Shown in pieces: positions 41,650 to 51,569 of a stretch of DNA of 64,000 nt. The notes beneath the pieces are model-generated. The model saw only the letters and a list, made by a program, of their open reading frames with translations. It had not been told where the DNA came from and ran no database searches. The position numbers and the translations under genes were made by a program. The first letter of the stretch is position 1, and the number at the start of each line of letters is the position of its first letter. Source of the stretch: UBA1952 sp965246855 (GTDB taxonomy: Bacteria > Bacteroidota > Bacteroidia > Chitinophagales > Chitinophagaceae); contig CBDFFP010000002.1 of assembly GCA_965246855.1 (NCBI GenBank), forward strand, positions 620,001 through 684,000. The letters are read 5' to 3'.

Positions 41650-44600
41650 TTAGAAGTTAAAGCGGAAGCCTACATCAATCATGCGCGGAAGCGAAAAATT
41701 GTTCGGGTTGTCGCGGAAGAGGCCATAAAGGGAAGTATAGGAAGGCCCGAAAGTTTGGTTAGCTGTCGCCAATACCCCTTGTGGACTGCGAAGGAAACCG
41801 TCGTCGCGGGGGTCTTGCGTATAACCATAAACGCCCAGAATCTGCTTTGTGTTGATCAGGTTGCGAATATTCATAAAGAAATTCATTACCAAAGGTGCAC
41901 GCTTGCCACTCAGACCAGTCTGATCAGATATTCTCTTGCCGAAATTCTTCACCGCTACGTCTTTGTCAATAGACAAATCCAACTGGAAGCGCCAAGGCAG
42001 GCGGGAGCTAAATGGCTGTCCGACAGTCGTTGTAGAAATTGCATCCTGATAGCGGGTGTAAGGGGTACCAGAGATAGCCGTAGCAATCAAGTTCAGGCCC
42101 GCATTGCGGAAAGGACGGTACCCAAAAATCATTGGGCCAGCATCATCCCCATCAAAATAACGGTAGTCGGCGTTCAGCACAATATTGTGACGAGCGTCAT
42201 AATCCAGTGCATAAGGCGTGCGGATATTCGGCAAAGAAGCGGCAATGAGTCCACTTTGCTGGCCGTCCGATACAAAAACGTCTGTGCGGCCACGGTTGCT
42301 GGAAGCAACACCGGAACCAGTACCTTCTGCAAATTGCAGGGTGTAAGCCAAGTTGAATTGCAGCGGACCCGTACGGCGGAAGTCATATTTCACACGCAGA
42401 CCTTTGGTGGTTGAGAAGTCCCGATTGCCGAAAGTATAGTATGTCTGCGGAGAAGCGTACAGGTAAGGACGCACCTGAATCTGGTCACGGCGCTCTTTAT
42501 AGAAAAGGCTGAGGGTTACTGCTGTACGCTTGGTGATGGCTTGTTGGAAACCAAATTCATAATCCACCAGTTTCTCCGGTTTCAGGTTCGGGTTATTGAT
42601 GATTGGGTTACCTGTTTGGTTGGCCAGGAAGTAATAATCCAGCGGAGAAGTAAAAACATAGCTGCGCGGACGCTGCACGATTACGTCGTAGTGCGCATAG
42701 AATAAGGTCTGATCCTGAATCGGGAACGACATAGACAAGCGCGGCATTACATTCACCTGTGGCGTATAATCGGTGAAAGATGAGTTTGGATTGTATTTTG
42801 TGTCTTTGATGTCGATTGTACGTCCCAGCGTAGCATCCTTTATCTGATAAGGCTGAGGATTGGAACCGCCGGTGTATTGCTTTAATACCGTTGGGTCATC
42901 AATTAGTTTTCCGGTTGGGTCATACCATTGGTCGCCACTGCGGAAACCCACGATGCGCGGTGTACGAAGACTGTTATTATCCACATACACAACATAATCA
43001 CTACCTATATTAGAAGGAATAGATGCATCGTTAGGCAATTTTGCATTGTAACCGTTTTTACCTACGCCATCCACTTTCACGGTTTCATACAAGGAATAAG
43101 GGTCTTTCAGTACGCGCGTGTTGGCGTCGTAGCGATCTACACGCACCCCCATATTAAAGCGGGCACGGCCAAGCTCAAAGTTATCCTGAATATACCCGGA
43201 AACGTAATTAGGCGTAAAAGCACCAATGGGCCGGGTATAACGCTTGTTGGCATCTTGCTTGGTAAAGAAATCATTGAAGGAAGACGTACCACTTTGAATC
43301 TTGCCCGTATAGTCATAACCAGAATAATTCACAAATGGACTACCGTTATTGAAAAGCTCATCCGGCGCAAACATATTTATGGACAATTTATTTACATCCA
43401 CCGAGTCCACGTTGATATAAGAAGTGTTGTCAGCTGTTAATCCGAGGCGCTGACGCAGGTTGCGGTCAAAAGTAGATTGTGCACTATCCACATATAAATA
43501 GTTATACAAGATAGTGTCTGTCGGGCCAGGATTGATACGACCGGCAGCTACATCAGCTTTGTTATAACGTTGCCCGTTCACTACAAAGATCGGATTGCTA
43601 TAATCATAGTTAGTAATGTGGCTGTTAGTCAACAGACGTGCACGCTCCCAAATGGAGTTGGTGCCCCCGGCTTGTCCGCTCTGATTGCTGGAAACACCAT
43701 AAGAACGCTCTGTGCGCTGTTGATAATACATACCAAACTCAATCGCGTGACGATTTTTACCGGGCTTCAGGTCAAAAGAGGCATCAATACCAATACTCAA
43801 CTGATCGTTGTTTGACTTGCTAAAACCTTGCAGGCCAAGACCTACATTCGACCAATCGGTATAAACATTCGCCGGACGGTCACCATTCAATAAAGCACCA
43901 TTCAAACCACGGAAGCCAAGAATGCTTGAGGGACGGAAACCATATTCGCCTACCAAAGCACTGTTATAATTAGCCAGAATCGGATTCAACTCGGAGCGCA
44001 CAAAACGGGCATTGCTCAAAATACCAATGCCGGGACTAATTCCAAAACCGGTTTTTCCGGTTGACGGATCCGTTACCAAAGTATATTGCTGCGTAACATC
44101 TTGATAGAACTTACCTACATATCCATACTTAAAGATGTCTTCTCCGAAACGGGGATCCGTTAAGCTGGTTATCTCCTTCTGATAATCCGCCTGAACCGTA
44201 TAGAAAGCATTTGAAATAACATTGTCCTTATCGGCAGCTTTATTGGCGAACCGTTGTGTGAAGCGCAGATAACCCCGGAGCGTTGTGCTGTTCAGCGTCC
44301 CAATACTTTCGGGTGCAAACAACGTAGCACTGCGGCTGTAGTTTTTGTTTCTTACATCCTGATATTGACCACCAAGGGTAAGGTTAACATTATCGGATAA
44401 CTGAAAATCCAGTTTACCCAGCACCATACCTCTCTGATAACCGGAATTCAATCTGCGCTTGCGGGTTTCCAAGTCTGATTTAGTCACAAATTCCCCTGCG
44501 CTCTTGTAGGAAGTTCCGTTCACGTCGGTAACGGCTACCAACGGACGTGCCTGAATCCGGGCCAGCACATCCGACTTCACTACATAGTTAGAATAATAGC

Positions 44601-45513
44601 TTGGAGCATCATCCAGCACATTTTGATAATCACCATTAAGGTTAAAGCCCATAATCGAACGCTTGTTTCCATCGGCATCCTTGCGGCGGATAATCGGGCC
44701 ACTCAAGTTGAAGTAAGCGCGCGTATTATTATATCCATTGATATTCTGCTCGGCACCTACACTGCCCTGAAGTTTAGAGGTTACGCCTTTGGTAGTAATA
44801 GAAACAACACCCCCCGTAGCATCGCCGTAGCGGGCCGGAAGGCCCCCGGAATATACAGAAATAGTTCCGATGGAACCAGGAGGCAGGTTGGAGGCACGGT
44901 TGCCCGTTTGCAGGATACCATCAATAATGATAAGCGTGTTTTCCTCACGTCCACCGGAAATGTTCAGGCCGGCATCCCGGCCTTTCAGCACCCCTGCGGT
45001 TGTAGCCACCTGTGAAGCAAGATCACGCACCGCCATCTTCTCAATTTCTATTGAAGTCAACACAGAGCGGGAACCCGGTTGCGACGGCTCAATGAGTGGC
45101 TTTTCATAACGCGTGCGTGTAATGTTAACGGTGCCAAGAGTTTGGTTATCTGTGACTTTGCCACCGCCAACAGTACCTGTGGTTTTGGATACTTTTTTCA
45201 ACACTACAGTAAGAGTAGCGTTCTGATCATTCACCACCTGTACACCCTCAATAGCTTGTGTAGTGTAGCCATCAAAAGTTACTGTAACATCATAACTTCC
45301 GGCGTTGAGCGGCTTCAACAGGAATTTTCCGTCTAGATCAGATACACCACCGCTTTTCAGGATGCTGCCTTCAGTTGCCTTCACAGATACATTGATGAGC
45401 GGCTCCCCTTTCTCATCCTGAACCAGACCTTCAATCCCACCAGTTTGAGCAAGCACATTTGTGGTAATCACGGTGCTCAGCAGCAGGAATAAATAACGTA
45501 GACTACGTACCAT
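41650..45513 (-). CDS. Large TonB-dependent outer-membrane receptor
   Basis: Predicted 1287-residue outer-membrane transporter. The signal peptide (MVRSLRYLFLLLSTVITTNV) starts at 45513; an upstream GTG-initiated extension is rejected because it only precedes the signal. A carboxypeptidase-regulatory-like domain (GGIEGLVQDEKGEPLINVSV) occupies about residues 24-110, a plug domain follows (VLTSIEIEKMAVRDLASQVA, GGREENTLIIIDGIL, GLPARYGDATGGVVSITTKG), and the remainder is a 22-strand barrel ending RMIDVGFRFNF. There is no SusD lipoprotein next to it; instead a T9SS-type protein and a PorV-like barrel follow in one operon. The ligand is unknown. Confidence 0.92.
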   Translation of the reverse strand: MVRSLRYLFLLLSTVITTNVLAQTGGIEGLVQDEKGEPLINVSVKATEGSILKSGGVSDLDGKFLLKPLNAGSYDVTVTFDGYTTQAIEGVQVVNDQNATLTVVLKKVSKTTGTVGGGKVTDNQTLGTVNITRTRYEKPLIEPSQPGSRSVLTSIEIEKMAVRDLASQVATTAGVLKGRDAGLNISGGREENTLIIIDGILQTGNRASNLPPGSIGTISVYSGGLPARYGDATGGVVSITTKGVTSKLQGSVGAEQNINGYNNTRAYFNLSGPIIRRKDADGNKRSIMGFNLNGDYQNVLDDAPSYYSNYVVKSDVLARIQARPLVAVTDVNGTSYKSAGEFVTKSDLETRKRRLNSGYQRGMVLGKLDFQLSDNVNLTLGGQYQDVRNKNYSRSATLFAPESIGTLNSTTLRGYLRFTQRFANKAADKDNVISNAFYTVQADYQKEITSLTDPRFGEDIFKYGYVGKFYQDVTQQYTLVTDPSTGKTGFGISPGIGILSNARFVRSELNPILANYNSALVGEYGFRPSSILGFRGLNGALLNGDRPANVYTDWSNVGLGLQGFSKSNNDQLSIGIDASFDLKPGKNRHAIEFGMYYQQRTERSYGVSSNQSGQAGGTNSIWERARLLTNSHITNYDYSNPIFVVNGQRYNKADVAAGRINPGPTDTILYNYLYVDSAQSTFDRNLRQRLGLTADNTSYINVDSVDVNKLSINMFAPDELFNNGSPFVNYSGYDYTGKIQSGTSSFNDFFTKQDANKRYTRPIGAFTPNYVSGYIQDNFELGRARFNMGVRVDRYDANTRVLKDPYSLYETVKVDGVGKNGYNAKLPNDASIPSNIGSDYVVYVDNNSLRTPRIVGFRSGDQWYDPTGKLIDDPTVLKQYTGGSNPQPYQIKDATLGRTIDIKDTKYNPNSSFTDYTPQVNVMPRLSMSFPIQDQTLFYAHYDVIVQRPRSYVFTSPLDYYFLANQTGNPIINNPNLKPEKLVDYEFGFQQAITKRTAVTLSLFYKERRDQIQVRPYLYASPQTYYTFGNRDFSTTKGLRVKYDFRRTGPLQFNLAYTLQFAEGTGSGVASSNRGRTDVFVSDGQQSGLIAASLPNIRTPYALDYDARHNIVLNADYRYFDGDDAGPMIFGYRPFRNAGLNLIATAISGTPYTRYQDAISTTTVGQPFSSRLPWRFQLDLSIDKDVAVKNFGKRISDQTGLSGKRAPLVMNFFMNIRNLINTKQILGVYGYTQDPRDDGFLRSPQGVLATANQTFGPSYTSLYGLFRDNPNNFSLPRMIDVGFRFNF

Positions 45514-45599
45514 CTTTAAGAATTTGCTGTTGTTTTGGTAACCAAAAAGAGCGTGAAGATACAACACGCCGTTAAAAGCCCCTCACATAGGGGCGGGTT

Positions 45600-46562
45600 T
45601 TAGAAAAATTTTTTTTGTACGCTTTTGTTGTGCTGCTGAATTTTTTCCAGCAGTGCAACACTCATTTTGTAAAGGGCCGCTGCACTATATCCGGCAATGT
45701 GCGGTGTGACCAATACCTGCGGCAGTTGTGCCAGTCGCAAAAGGCGGCTTTTCTCCTCGTCTCCCATCTTTTCCAAAGGCTCTTCTTCCCACACATCCAG
45801 ACCCGCCGCGCGTATTTTTCCGGAAAGAATCCCCGCTTCCAGTGCACTGCTCTTTACTACTTCTCCGCGCGAGGTGTTAAGTAAAAGTACAGGTTTTTGC
45901 AGGACTTCCAAAAAAGTTTCGTCAAAATAATGTCGTGTTTTAAGGCCAATAGGAACATGAAAGCTCAGCACGTCCGCCGCCGCCTGAATCTGGGCTAAAG
46001 AAGCGCGCTGCACATGGCTTGGATAAGGTTCCTGATTGTGTGGATCATAGGCCAAAACAGTTATGTCAAAGCCACGCAGCAGCTTCGCAAAAGCGCGTCC
46101 GGTGTGTCCGAAGCCGATAAGGCCCACTGTTTTTCCTTCCAGTTCTTCGCCCCGGTTTTCCTCACGCCGCCACAGGCCGTTCCGCACTTCTTCCGCCGAA
46201 GAGGCAATTTTTTTTTGCAGCGAAAGCAGCATTCCCAAAGCGTGTTCGGCCACGGCGTTGCAGTTGCCTTCCGGCGATGCAAAAACAGCGATGCCCGCTT
46301 CCCGCGCGGCCTCTACGTCTATCACTTCCATCCCCGACCCCATACGGCCAATCCAGCGCAGTTGCGGATTCTGGAAGAGCAATTCCCGCGAAAGTTGCAG
46401 CCGCGTACTCGTAATCACGCCTACACAATCACGCAGCAGTTCGTCGGCCTGCGCTTGTTTTATCCCCGGATGCAGCCTTAATGTATAGCCCAGCTTCTCC
46501 AATCCTTCTGTCAATACAGAATGCACCGGCGCGGCAATCAGCACGGGATTTGCGCCGTTCAT
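45600..46562 (-). CDS. D-2-hydroxyacid dehydrogenase family protein
   Basis: Predicted NAD-dependent dehydrogenase of 320 residues related to phosphoglycerate and D-lactate dehydrogenases. The nucleotide motif is KTVGLIGFGHTGRAFAKLLR, the substrate arginine region VLLLNTSRGEVVKSSALEAG is present, and the general-acid histidine lies in VTPHIAGYSAAALYK with the paired glutamate earlier (WEEEP). It starts at 46562 in an ATGA overlap with the rsmA stop; a Met at 46574 is also possible. The exact acid it acts on is unknown. Confidence 0.85.
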   Translation of the reverse strand: MNGANPVLIAAPVHSVLTEGLEKLGYTLRLHPGIKQAQADELLRDCVGVITSTRLQLSRELLFQNPQLRWIGRMGSGMEVIDVEAAREAGIAVFASPEGNCNAVAEHALGMLLSLQKKIASSAEEVRNGLWRREENRGEELEGKTVGLIGFGHTGRAFAKLLRGFDITVLAYDPHNQEPYPSHVQRASLAQIQAAADVLSFHVPIGLKTRHYFDETFLEVLQKPVLLLNTSRGEVVKSSALEAGILSGKIRAAGLDVWEEEPLEKMGDEEKSRLLRLAQLPQVLVTPHIAGYSAAALYKMSVALLEKIQQHNKSVQKKFF

Positions 46563-47338
46563 TTCGCCATCCATTTTTGGTGGAGAAAAACAAAATCAGC
46601 AACAGACAACTGTTCGGCGCGCAGGCTCATTTTTTCTTCTGCTGCCAGTGCTTCCGGCGACAGCGTGCCCTTCAGCGCGTTGCGCAGCGTCTTTCTTCTT
46701 TGCCCGAAAGCGGCCTTCACAAGGCGCGTAAATCCCTTACGGTCTTCAATTCCAAACGGGTTACCGCTGTTGCGAAAACGCACCACGCCGCTCATCACTC
46801 TCGGCGGCGGATTAAAGGCTGTTGGCGGCACGTCAAACAGGTATTCCGCCGTAAAAAAAGCGCCCATCAGCACACTCAGAATGCCATAGTCTTTGCTGCC
46901 CGGCCCGGACGCCACGCGGCGCGCCACTTCCTTCTGAAACATGCCCGTGACCTCAGTCACCAGCGGCTCCCACTCGAGCATTTTAAAGAGAATAGGCGAA
47001 GAAATGTTGTAAGGGAAATTGCCCACCACAGCGAACGGTTCTATCCACGGCGCAGGTGCAGAAAGGATGTCCTGCAACAGTATTTTTCCCTGCAAATGGG
47101 GATAATTTTTTTGGAGGAAAATCACCTTCTCCGCGTCCACTTCATACGCTTTGTAATCCACGTCTTTCCAGCCGGCAAAGTATTTAGTGATAGCGCCGCC
47201 GCCGGGGCCGATTTCCAGCAGGCGCATCTGCGGCATGCGGGAGACGGAGGCCACTACTTCTCGGCAGATGTTTTCGTCGGTCAGGAAGTGCTGCCCCAGA
47301 CTTTTCTTAAGTGTGTACACAGCGCAAAATTCGGCCAT
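46559..47338 (-). CDS. rsmA: 16S rRNA dimethyladenosine transferase RsmA (KsgA)
   Basis: SAM-dependent enzyme that dimethylates A1518 and A1519 of 16S rRNA late in small-subunit assembly. The 259-residue protein begins with the family's KKSLGQHFLTDENICREVVA, has the SAM motif EIGPGGGAIT, the catalytic NFPYNISSPILFKMLEWEPL and the C-terminal helical domain (LVKAAFGQRRKTLRNALKG). It overlaps the following dehydrogenase gene, so the two are coupled. The 171 bases to queA hold no gene. Confidence 0.95.
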   Translation of the reverse strand: MAEFCAVYTLKKSLGQHFLTDENICREVVASVSRMPQMRLLEIGPGGGAITKYFAGWKDVDYKAYEVDAEKVIFLQKNYPHLQGKILLQDILSAPAPWIEPFAVVGNFPYNISSPILFKMLEWEPLVTEVTGMFQKEVARRVASGPGSKDYGILSVLMGAFFTAEYLFDVPPTAFNPPPRVMSGVVRFRNSGNPFGIEDRKGFTRLVKAAFGQRRKTLRNALKGTLSPEALAAEEKMSLRAEQLSVADFVFLHQKWMAK

Positions 47339-47509
47339 TGCGCCTTTTCGGCAGGTGGTAATCTTCCGCGATATAGAAGTTTTTTCCGCACCGGATATCT
47401 AACGCAGGCTGCAGACTTAATAAGAAATCACGCATAATATAGCCCAACACACCATCTAAAAGCAACAGACAAAAACAGCCTGATGGTTGTTTTATCCTCC
47501 CTGCCTTCC

Positions 47510-48748
47510 TCACGCAAAGGCCAGATAGCTGCCGTCGCCATAGCTCAAGAAGCGATAGCCGTAGGTGATTGCGTGGTTATAAATGCGGTGCCAATCCTTG
47601 CCTACGCAGGCGGCTATCAGCGGTAGCAGGGTAGAGCGCGGCTGGTGGAAATTGGTAATCAACGCGTGAGTCAGCTTCATTTTGTAGCCCGGCGTTATCA
47701 TCATCCGGGTGCGGGTACGAAGCGGCGCGCCTGCGTTGTCGATACACAGGTACAGCGCGTCTAATGCTTCGTTTACGGACACTTCGTTGTAGCGCGGCTC
47801 ATAAGGCTCCCACTGCTCCACAGCGTCGCCTTCCCAGTTAACAGGAACGCCTTGCGCCAGCTTGCAGCCTATCCAGTAAAGGCTTTCTATAGTGCGCATT
47901 ACAGTTGTGCCTACGGCCACAATGGTTCCACCCAGATTTTTGCGCAAAGAATTGATGAGCGGCAGGTCGGCTTCAATCCATTCGCTGTGCGTATGGTGGT
48001 TGTAGATGGGGCCGGGGTCCAGCGGCTCAAAAGCGTCGGCACTCAGGTGGAGGGTGCTGTTGGCAAAGCGATGGCCTTTATCGGCAATATGAGCCATCAG
48101 GTTTTCGGAAAAATGCAGCGAAGCAGCCGGGGCAGTGAGGCTGCCGTTGTTGCGGGCAAAAACACTCTGGTAACGCACCCGGTCATTGGCATCTGGCAGA
48201 CGGTTGATGTGAGGCGGAAGCACGATGGCACCGAAGCGATCTAGTACTTGGCCAAAATCCAGTGTCTTGTCTGACCAGCGGAAGAGAATCGTGAAGTTGC
48301 CGCCCGATTTTCCCTGCATCTCTGCGGTCAGCGTCAGGCTGCCGTCACTCATGCACAAGGTTTCCCCGGCGGGCCATTTGTTGGTGCTGCTTCCGATGCA
48401 CTGCCAATAGACATAACCTTTTTGAGACAGCGCCAGTGCCATGCTGTTGTAGAACTCATCCGGCTCTATACAAAAGATTTCCACCACCCGGCCCAAAGAT
48501 GCGGGGAAGCACAGCTTTGCGGGAAGCACGCGGCTTTCGTTCCGCACGAGAAGGGAATTTTGTGGAAGCACCTGCGGCAGGTCAGAAAAGTGGCGATCTG
48601 TAATGATGCCGTCTTTTTGCCAGCACAGCATTTTGGCGTCTTCGCGCTCCGGCAGCGGGCGAGAGGCAATGCGGGCTTCGGGCAAATAATAATCGAAGAC
48701 TTCGATTAGCAGGCGTTGGGGATGCGCTTGGCGCTCAACAGTAGTCAT
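47510..48748 (-). CDS. queA: S-adenosylmethionine:tRNA ribosyltransferase-isomerase QueA
   Basis: Enzyme of queuosine synthesis that transfers the ribosyl part of SAM to preQ1 at the tRNA wobble position and forms epoxyqueuosine. The 412-residue protein starts with the family-like FDYYLPEARIASRPLPERED and holds SLHFSENLMAHIADKGHRFA, VAVGTTVMRTIESL and LITNFHQPRSTLLPLIAACV. It is longer than the about 350 residues of proteobacterial QueA, which is usual for this phylum. The gene stands alone with long spacers on both sides. Confidence 0.93.
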   Translation of the reverse strand: MTTVERQAHPQRLLIEVFDYYLPEARIASRPLPEREDAKMLCWQKDGIITDRHFSDLPQVLPQNSLLVRNESRVLPAKLCFPASLGRVVEIFCIEPDEFYNSMALALSQKGYVYWQCIGSSTNKWPAGETLCMSDGSLTLTAEMQGKSGGNFTILFRWSDKTLDFGQVLDRFGAIVLPPHINRLPDANDRVRYQSVFARNNGSLTAPAASLHFSENLMAHIADKGHRFANSTLHLSADAFEPLDPGPIYNHHTHSEWIEADLPLINSLRKNLGGTIVAVGTTVMRTIESLYWIGCKLAQGVPVNWEGDAVEQWEPYEPRYNEVSVNEALDALYLCIDNAGAPLRTRTRMMITPGYKMKLTHALITNFHQPRSTLLPLIAACVGKDWHRIYNHAITYGYRFLSYGDGSYLAFA

Positions 48749-49331
48749 GGCTCACGGGAGATTTAAAAGAGGTTTACATGGAGTGGATTTTTTCAGGAAG
48801 AACATCCCCCGGCAACAGCACGCTCAGCCACGAATAGTGTGAGTATCAAGCCCTTATGTATGTGAAACACGGAAGAAGTAGTCGGCACGGGGTCGTTTTT
48901 GAGCTAGGAAAAATCTTGCCACCGGGTGACAAAAAGAAGGGTTTTTCAGCTCCTTTTTCTGCGTAAAAACGCCGTTTTTCCTTGTTTTTGCCGTCCTGAA
49001 AATACCTTTTTTAAAGCGCGCAGCACTGTGAAAACACCAAGAGCAAAAATTCCCAAAAAGCCTTGTCTCACGGGCTTGAACGGGTTTTTTCAGCGCAGAA
49101 ATCTTTACGGAAAAAGCCTTTTCTCTCGCAAAAAGGAGGGCTTTACGAAGCGTTTCAAAAAAAAGTTTTGGGGAGGAGGGGAAAATTTGCGTGCGCTCCA
49201 AAAAGCACCCTTTTATCTGTCTGGCGATGCCCGGTTTTCTGCTGCTCTTCGCCTGCCTTGCAGGACGTTGCGGTATCTCCCGGCTGCGCCTGCACCTTCT
49301 TACCTTCGCCCGCCTTTTTCTCTCTTCAAAA
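48749..49331. other. Long gene-free stretch upstream of prfA
   Basis: No convincing gene is seen in these 583 bases. Both strands are open over long parts (for example minus 49468-48854), but the translations are basic, low in hydrophobic periodicity and rich in RK and F runs, as expected for antisense of T-rich sequence. The middle is full of short words such as GCTTTTT, CCTTTTT and AAAAAGCC in both orientations and may be a decayed gene or a structured leader. Confidence 0.5.
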
Positions 49332-50405
49332 ATGCTCGACAAACTCGAAGCCATAGAAGCCCGCTTCACCAATTTGGGCGTAACGCTGACCAATCCCGAA
49401 GTGGTGGCCGACAACAAGCGCTTCACGGCGGTGAGCAAAGAATACCGCAAACTGGAGCCACTCCACAATGCCTATAAAGATTACCGCGCGCTGCTGGATT
49501 CCATTGCCTTTGGCAAGGAAGTGTTGCAAACAGAAAGTGACGCCGACTTACGCCAGATGGCGCAGGAAGAGGTAACCAGTGCTGAAGCCCGCCGCGGGGA
49601 ATTGGAGGCGCACATCCGCCAGCTGCTTATCCCCAAAGACCCGCAGGACGAGAAGAACGCCATCCTGGAAATCCGGGGCGGAACGGGCGGCGACGAGGCA
49701 GCACTTTTTGCGGGCGACCTGGCGCGGATGTACATGCGCTATTGCGAAAAACAAGGCTGGAAAGTAGCGCTGCTTTTTGAAAACGAAGGCACAGCAGGCG
49801 GCTATAAAGACGTGCAGTTTGAAGTAACCGGAGAGGATGTGTACGGCGCCCTCAAGTTTGAAAGCGGCGTTCACCGTGTGCAGCGCGTACCGGCAACAGA
49901 GGCCAGCGGGCGCGTACACACCAGCGCCGCTACCGTGGCGGTGATGCCCGAAGCGGAGGAAATAGATTTTGAGCTAAAAGAAAGCGACCTGAAAATGGAA
50001 ACCGCACGTAGCGGTGGTGCAGGCGGCCAGAACGTGAACAAGGTGGAGACAAAAGTGATTCTCACCCACGTGCCCACCGGGACGGTAATTACCTGCCAGA
50101 CGGAAAGAACGCAGCTTGGCAACCGCGACAAGGCAACGCAAATGATGCGCACCAAACTGTATGAAGAGCAGGTTCGGAAACATGAAGAGGAGATTGCGAA
50201 CCGCCGTAAAAGCCTTGTAAGTACCGGCGACCGGAGTGCCAAAATCCGCACTTACAATTTTCCGCAGGGAAGAATTACCGACCACAGAATAAACATGACC
50301 GTCTATGCGTTAGATGCTTTTCTCAACGGCGATATCAGTGAGATGGTAGAAGCCCTGCAATTTGCTGAAAACGCCGAGAAAATGCAGGCGGGAGAATCGG
50401 TGTAA
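49332..50405 (+). CDS. prfA: Peptide chain release factor 1
   Basis: Translation termination factor that recognises UAA and UAG. The 357-residue protein has the anticodon-like PAT motif (187-189, in VQRVPATEASGRVHTSAA), which separates RF1 from RF2 (SPF), and the peptidyl-tRNA hydrolysing GGQ (231-233, within RSGGAGGQNVNKVET). The start at 49332 is chosen because the known N-terminus (MLDKLEAIEARF) begins there; the open frame before it (from 49191) is unlike the family. Its product reads the UAG stops supplied by repeats nearby. Confidence 0.96.
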   Translation: MLDKLEAIEARFTNLGVTLTNPEVVADNKRFTAVSKEYRKLEPLHNAYKDYRALLDSIAFGKEVLQTESDADLRQMAQEEVTSAEARRGELEAHIRQLLIPKDPQDEKNAILEIRGGTGGDEAALFAGDLARMYMRYCEKQGWKVALLFENEGTAGGYKDVQFEVTGEDVYGALKFESGVHRVQRVPATEASGRVHTSAATVAVMPEAEEIDFELKESDLKMETARSGGAGGQNVNKVETKVILTHVPTGTVITCQTERTQLGNRDKATQMMRTKLYEEQVRKHEEEIANRRKSLVSTGDRSAKIRTYNFPQGRITDHRINMTVYALDAFLNGDISEMVEALQFAENAEKMQAGESV

Positions 50406-50503
50406 GGAGGTAAAAAGCAGTTGTCAGAAAGTAGAAAGCTTTTAGCGACAGAACAAGAAAAAAACCCTGGAAAGCGGGATTATGAAACACGAAACATGAA
50501 ACA

Positions 50504-50511
50504 TACTTTTG
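50504..50511 (+). promoter_or_regulatory. -7 element upstream of the Wzz-like gene
   Basis: TACTTTTG fits the consensus, 18 bases before the ATG at 50530. It is preceded by the words GAAACACGAAACATGAAACA, a short period-8 repeat. Confidence 0.6.
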
Positions 50512-50529
50512 CCGCCCGTTTCCATTTTC

Positions 50530-51528
50530 ATGCAATACACCGATACTGTGGCGGATACGCCCCCTGTTCGTTACGACCTTCTGGACATTCTGAGTACGCT
50601 GTTGAAGCGGCGGGGATTCATCCTACTGCTGACAGGCTTATCGATGCTCGTGGGGCTGGCCGTTTATTTCATCTCCCCGGCGCAGTATGCCGCCAAAGCC
50701 GAGATGATGCTGGGCAACCCGATGGCGACTGACCGTACGCGCCTTTTTTCACAAGGTGCTTACGTGGATTACTTTGCTACGGAGCAGATAAATGACCGGG
50801 CACTGGCCATTGCCAACAGCGACTACGTAGCCCGCGAAATCATCCGCCGCAACGGCCTGATGCGCCTCTACAAGATAACGCCGGAAGTATCCGGCGCAAT
50901 GGAGACTGCCATAAAGCGGCTGCAAGGCAGTCTGGAGATCCGCCGCACAGAATTCGGCACGATTCAGATTTCCTTTAAAAACAAAAAGCCCGAACTGGCA
51001 GCCAGCGTTACAAACAGTACAGCGGCCATCATCAACGAAGCCTTCAGCCACTACCTCTCCGGGATGCGCGTCAGTGCCCGTGACGCAGTGCGCAAGCGCA
51101 TTGCCCAAAGCGACAGTGCCATCCGTGTGCTGACCGACTCGCTGGTCGCCCTGCGCGAGCGCACTGGTATCTATGAAATTATCTCGCCCAATCGCCAAGG
51201 TTTATTGTTGGGATCCATACGAAGCACGAATGCCCGCGCGATTGAGGAGCTTCAGAATCTGGAGTCCATAAAAGACCAGTATGTGATTGACCGCTCGCGC
51301 TATATAGCGACTGCCGCCGAATCCAGCACGGGTATCGACGACAAAGAGCTGCCAGTGTTGCAGGTAATTTCCGCCGCCGAAATTCCGGGTAAAAGAGACG
51401 GACTGAGCTTACCTTTTACGCTGATTACCTACGCGCTTGCCGGGCTATTTTTCGGCGTTCTCTGGGCTGTGTTTTCAGGTTGGTACGGGCGGCTTTCAGC
51501 AGCAATGCGCAATCGCATTGAAGCGTAA
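50530..51528 (+). CDS. Wzz/chain-length-determinant-like protein
   Basis: Predicted inner-membrane polysaccharide co-polymerase of 332 residues. It has an N-terminal membrane helix (GFILLLTGLSMLVGLAVYFI, about residues 30-50), a large periplasmic coiled-coil part (ARDAVRKRIAQSDSAIRVLT) and a second membrane helix near the end (LPFTLITYALAGLFFGVLWA), the usual Wzz layout. No cytoplasmic tyrosine-kinase domain is fused. It precedes the O-antigen ligase-like gene by 41 bases, so both probably serve surface polysaccharide length and assembly. The start at 50530 gives the natural N-terminus; the upstream open codons belong to the leader. Confidence 0.82.
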   Translation: MQYTDTVADTPPVRYDLLDILSTLLKRRGFILLLTGLSMLVGLAVYFISPAQYAAKAEMMLGNPMATDRTRLFSQGAYVDYFATEQINDRALAIANSDYVAREIIRRNGLMRLYKITPEVSGAMETAIKRLQGSLEIRRTEFGTIQISFKNKKPELAASVTNSTAAIINEAFSHYLSGMRVSARDAVRKRIAQSDSAIRVLTDSLVALRERTGIYEIISPNRQGLLLGSIRSTNARAIEELQNLESIKDQYVIDRSRYIATAAESSTGIDDKELPVLQVISAAEIPGKRDGLSLPFTLITYALAGLFFGVLWAVFSGWYGRLSAAMRNRIEA

Positions 51529-51569
51529 TTCTTTCCAAAATCCGGAGTAGGGGAACCACTGCCTGATTT

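Noticed and set aside
48854..49468. Minus-strand 204-residue open frame before prfA
   Set aside because: Overlaps the prfA start, is basic and low complexity, and looks like antisense of T-rich sequence.
49332..50405. Release factor 2 (prfB)
   Set aside because: The tripeptide is PAT, not SPF, and there is no internal programmed frameshift, so this is RF1.
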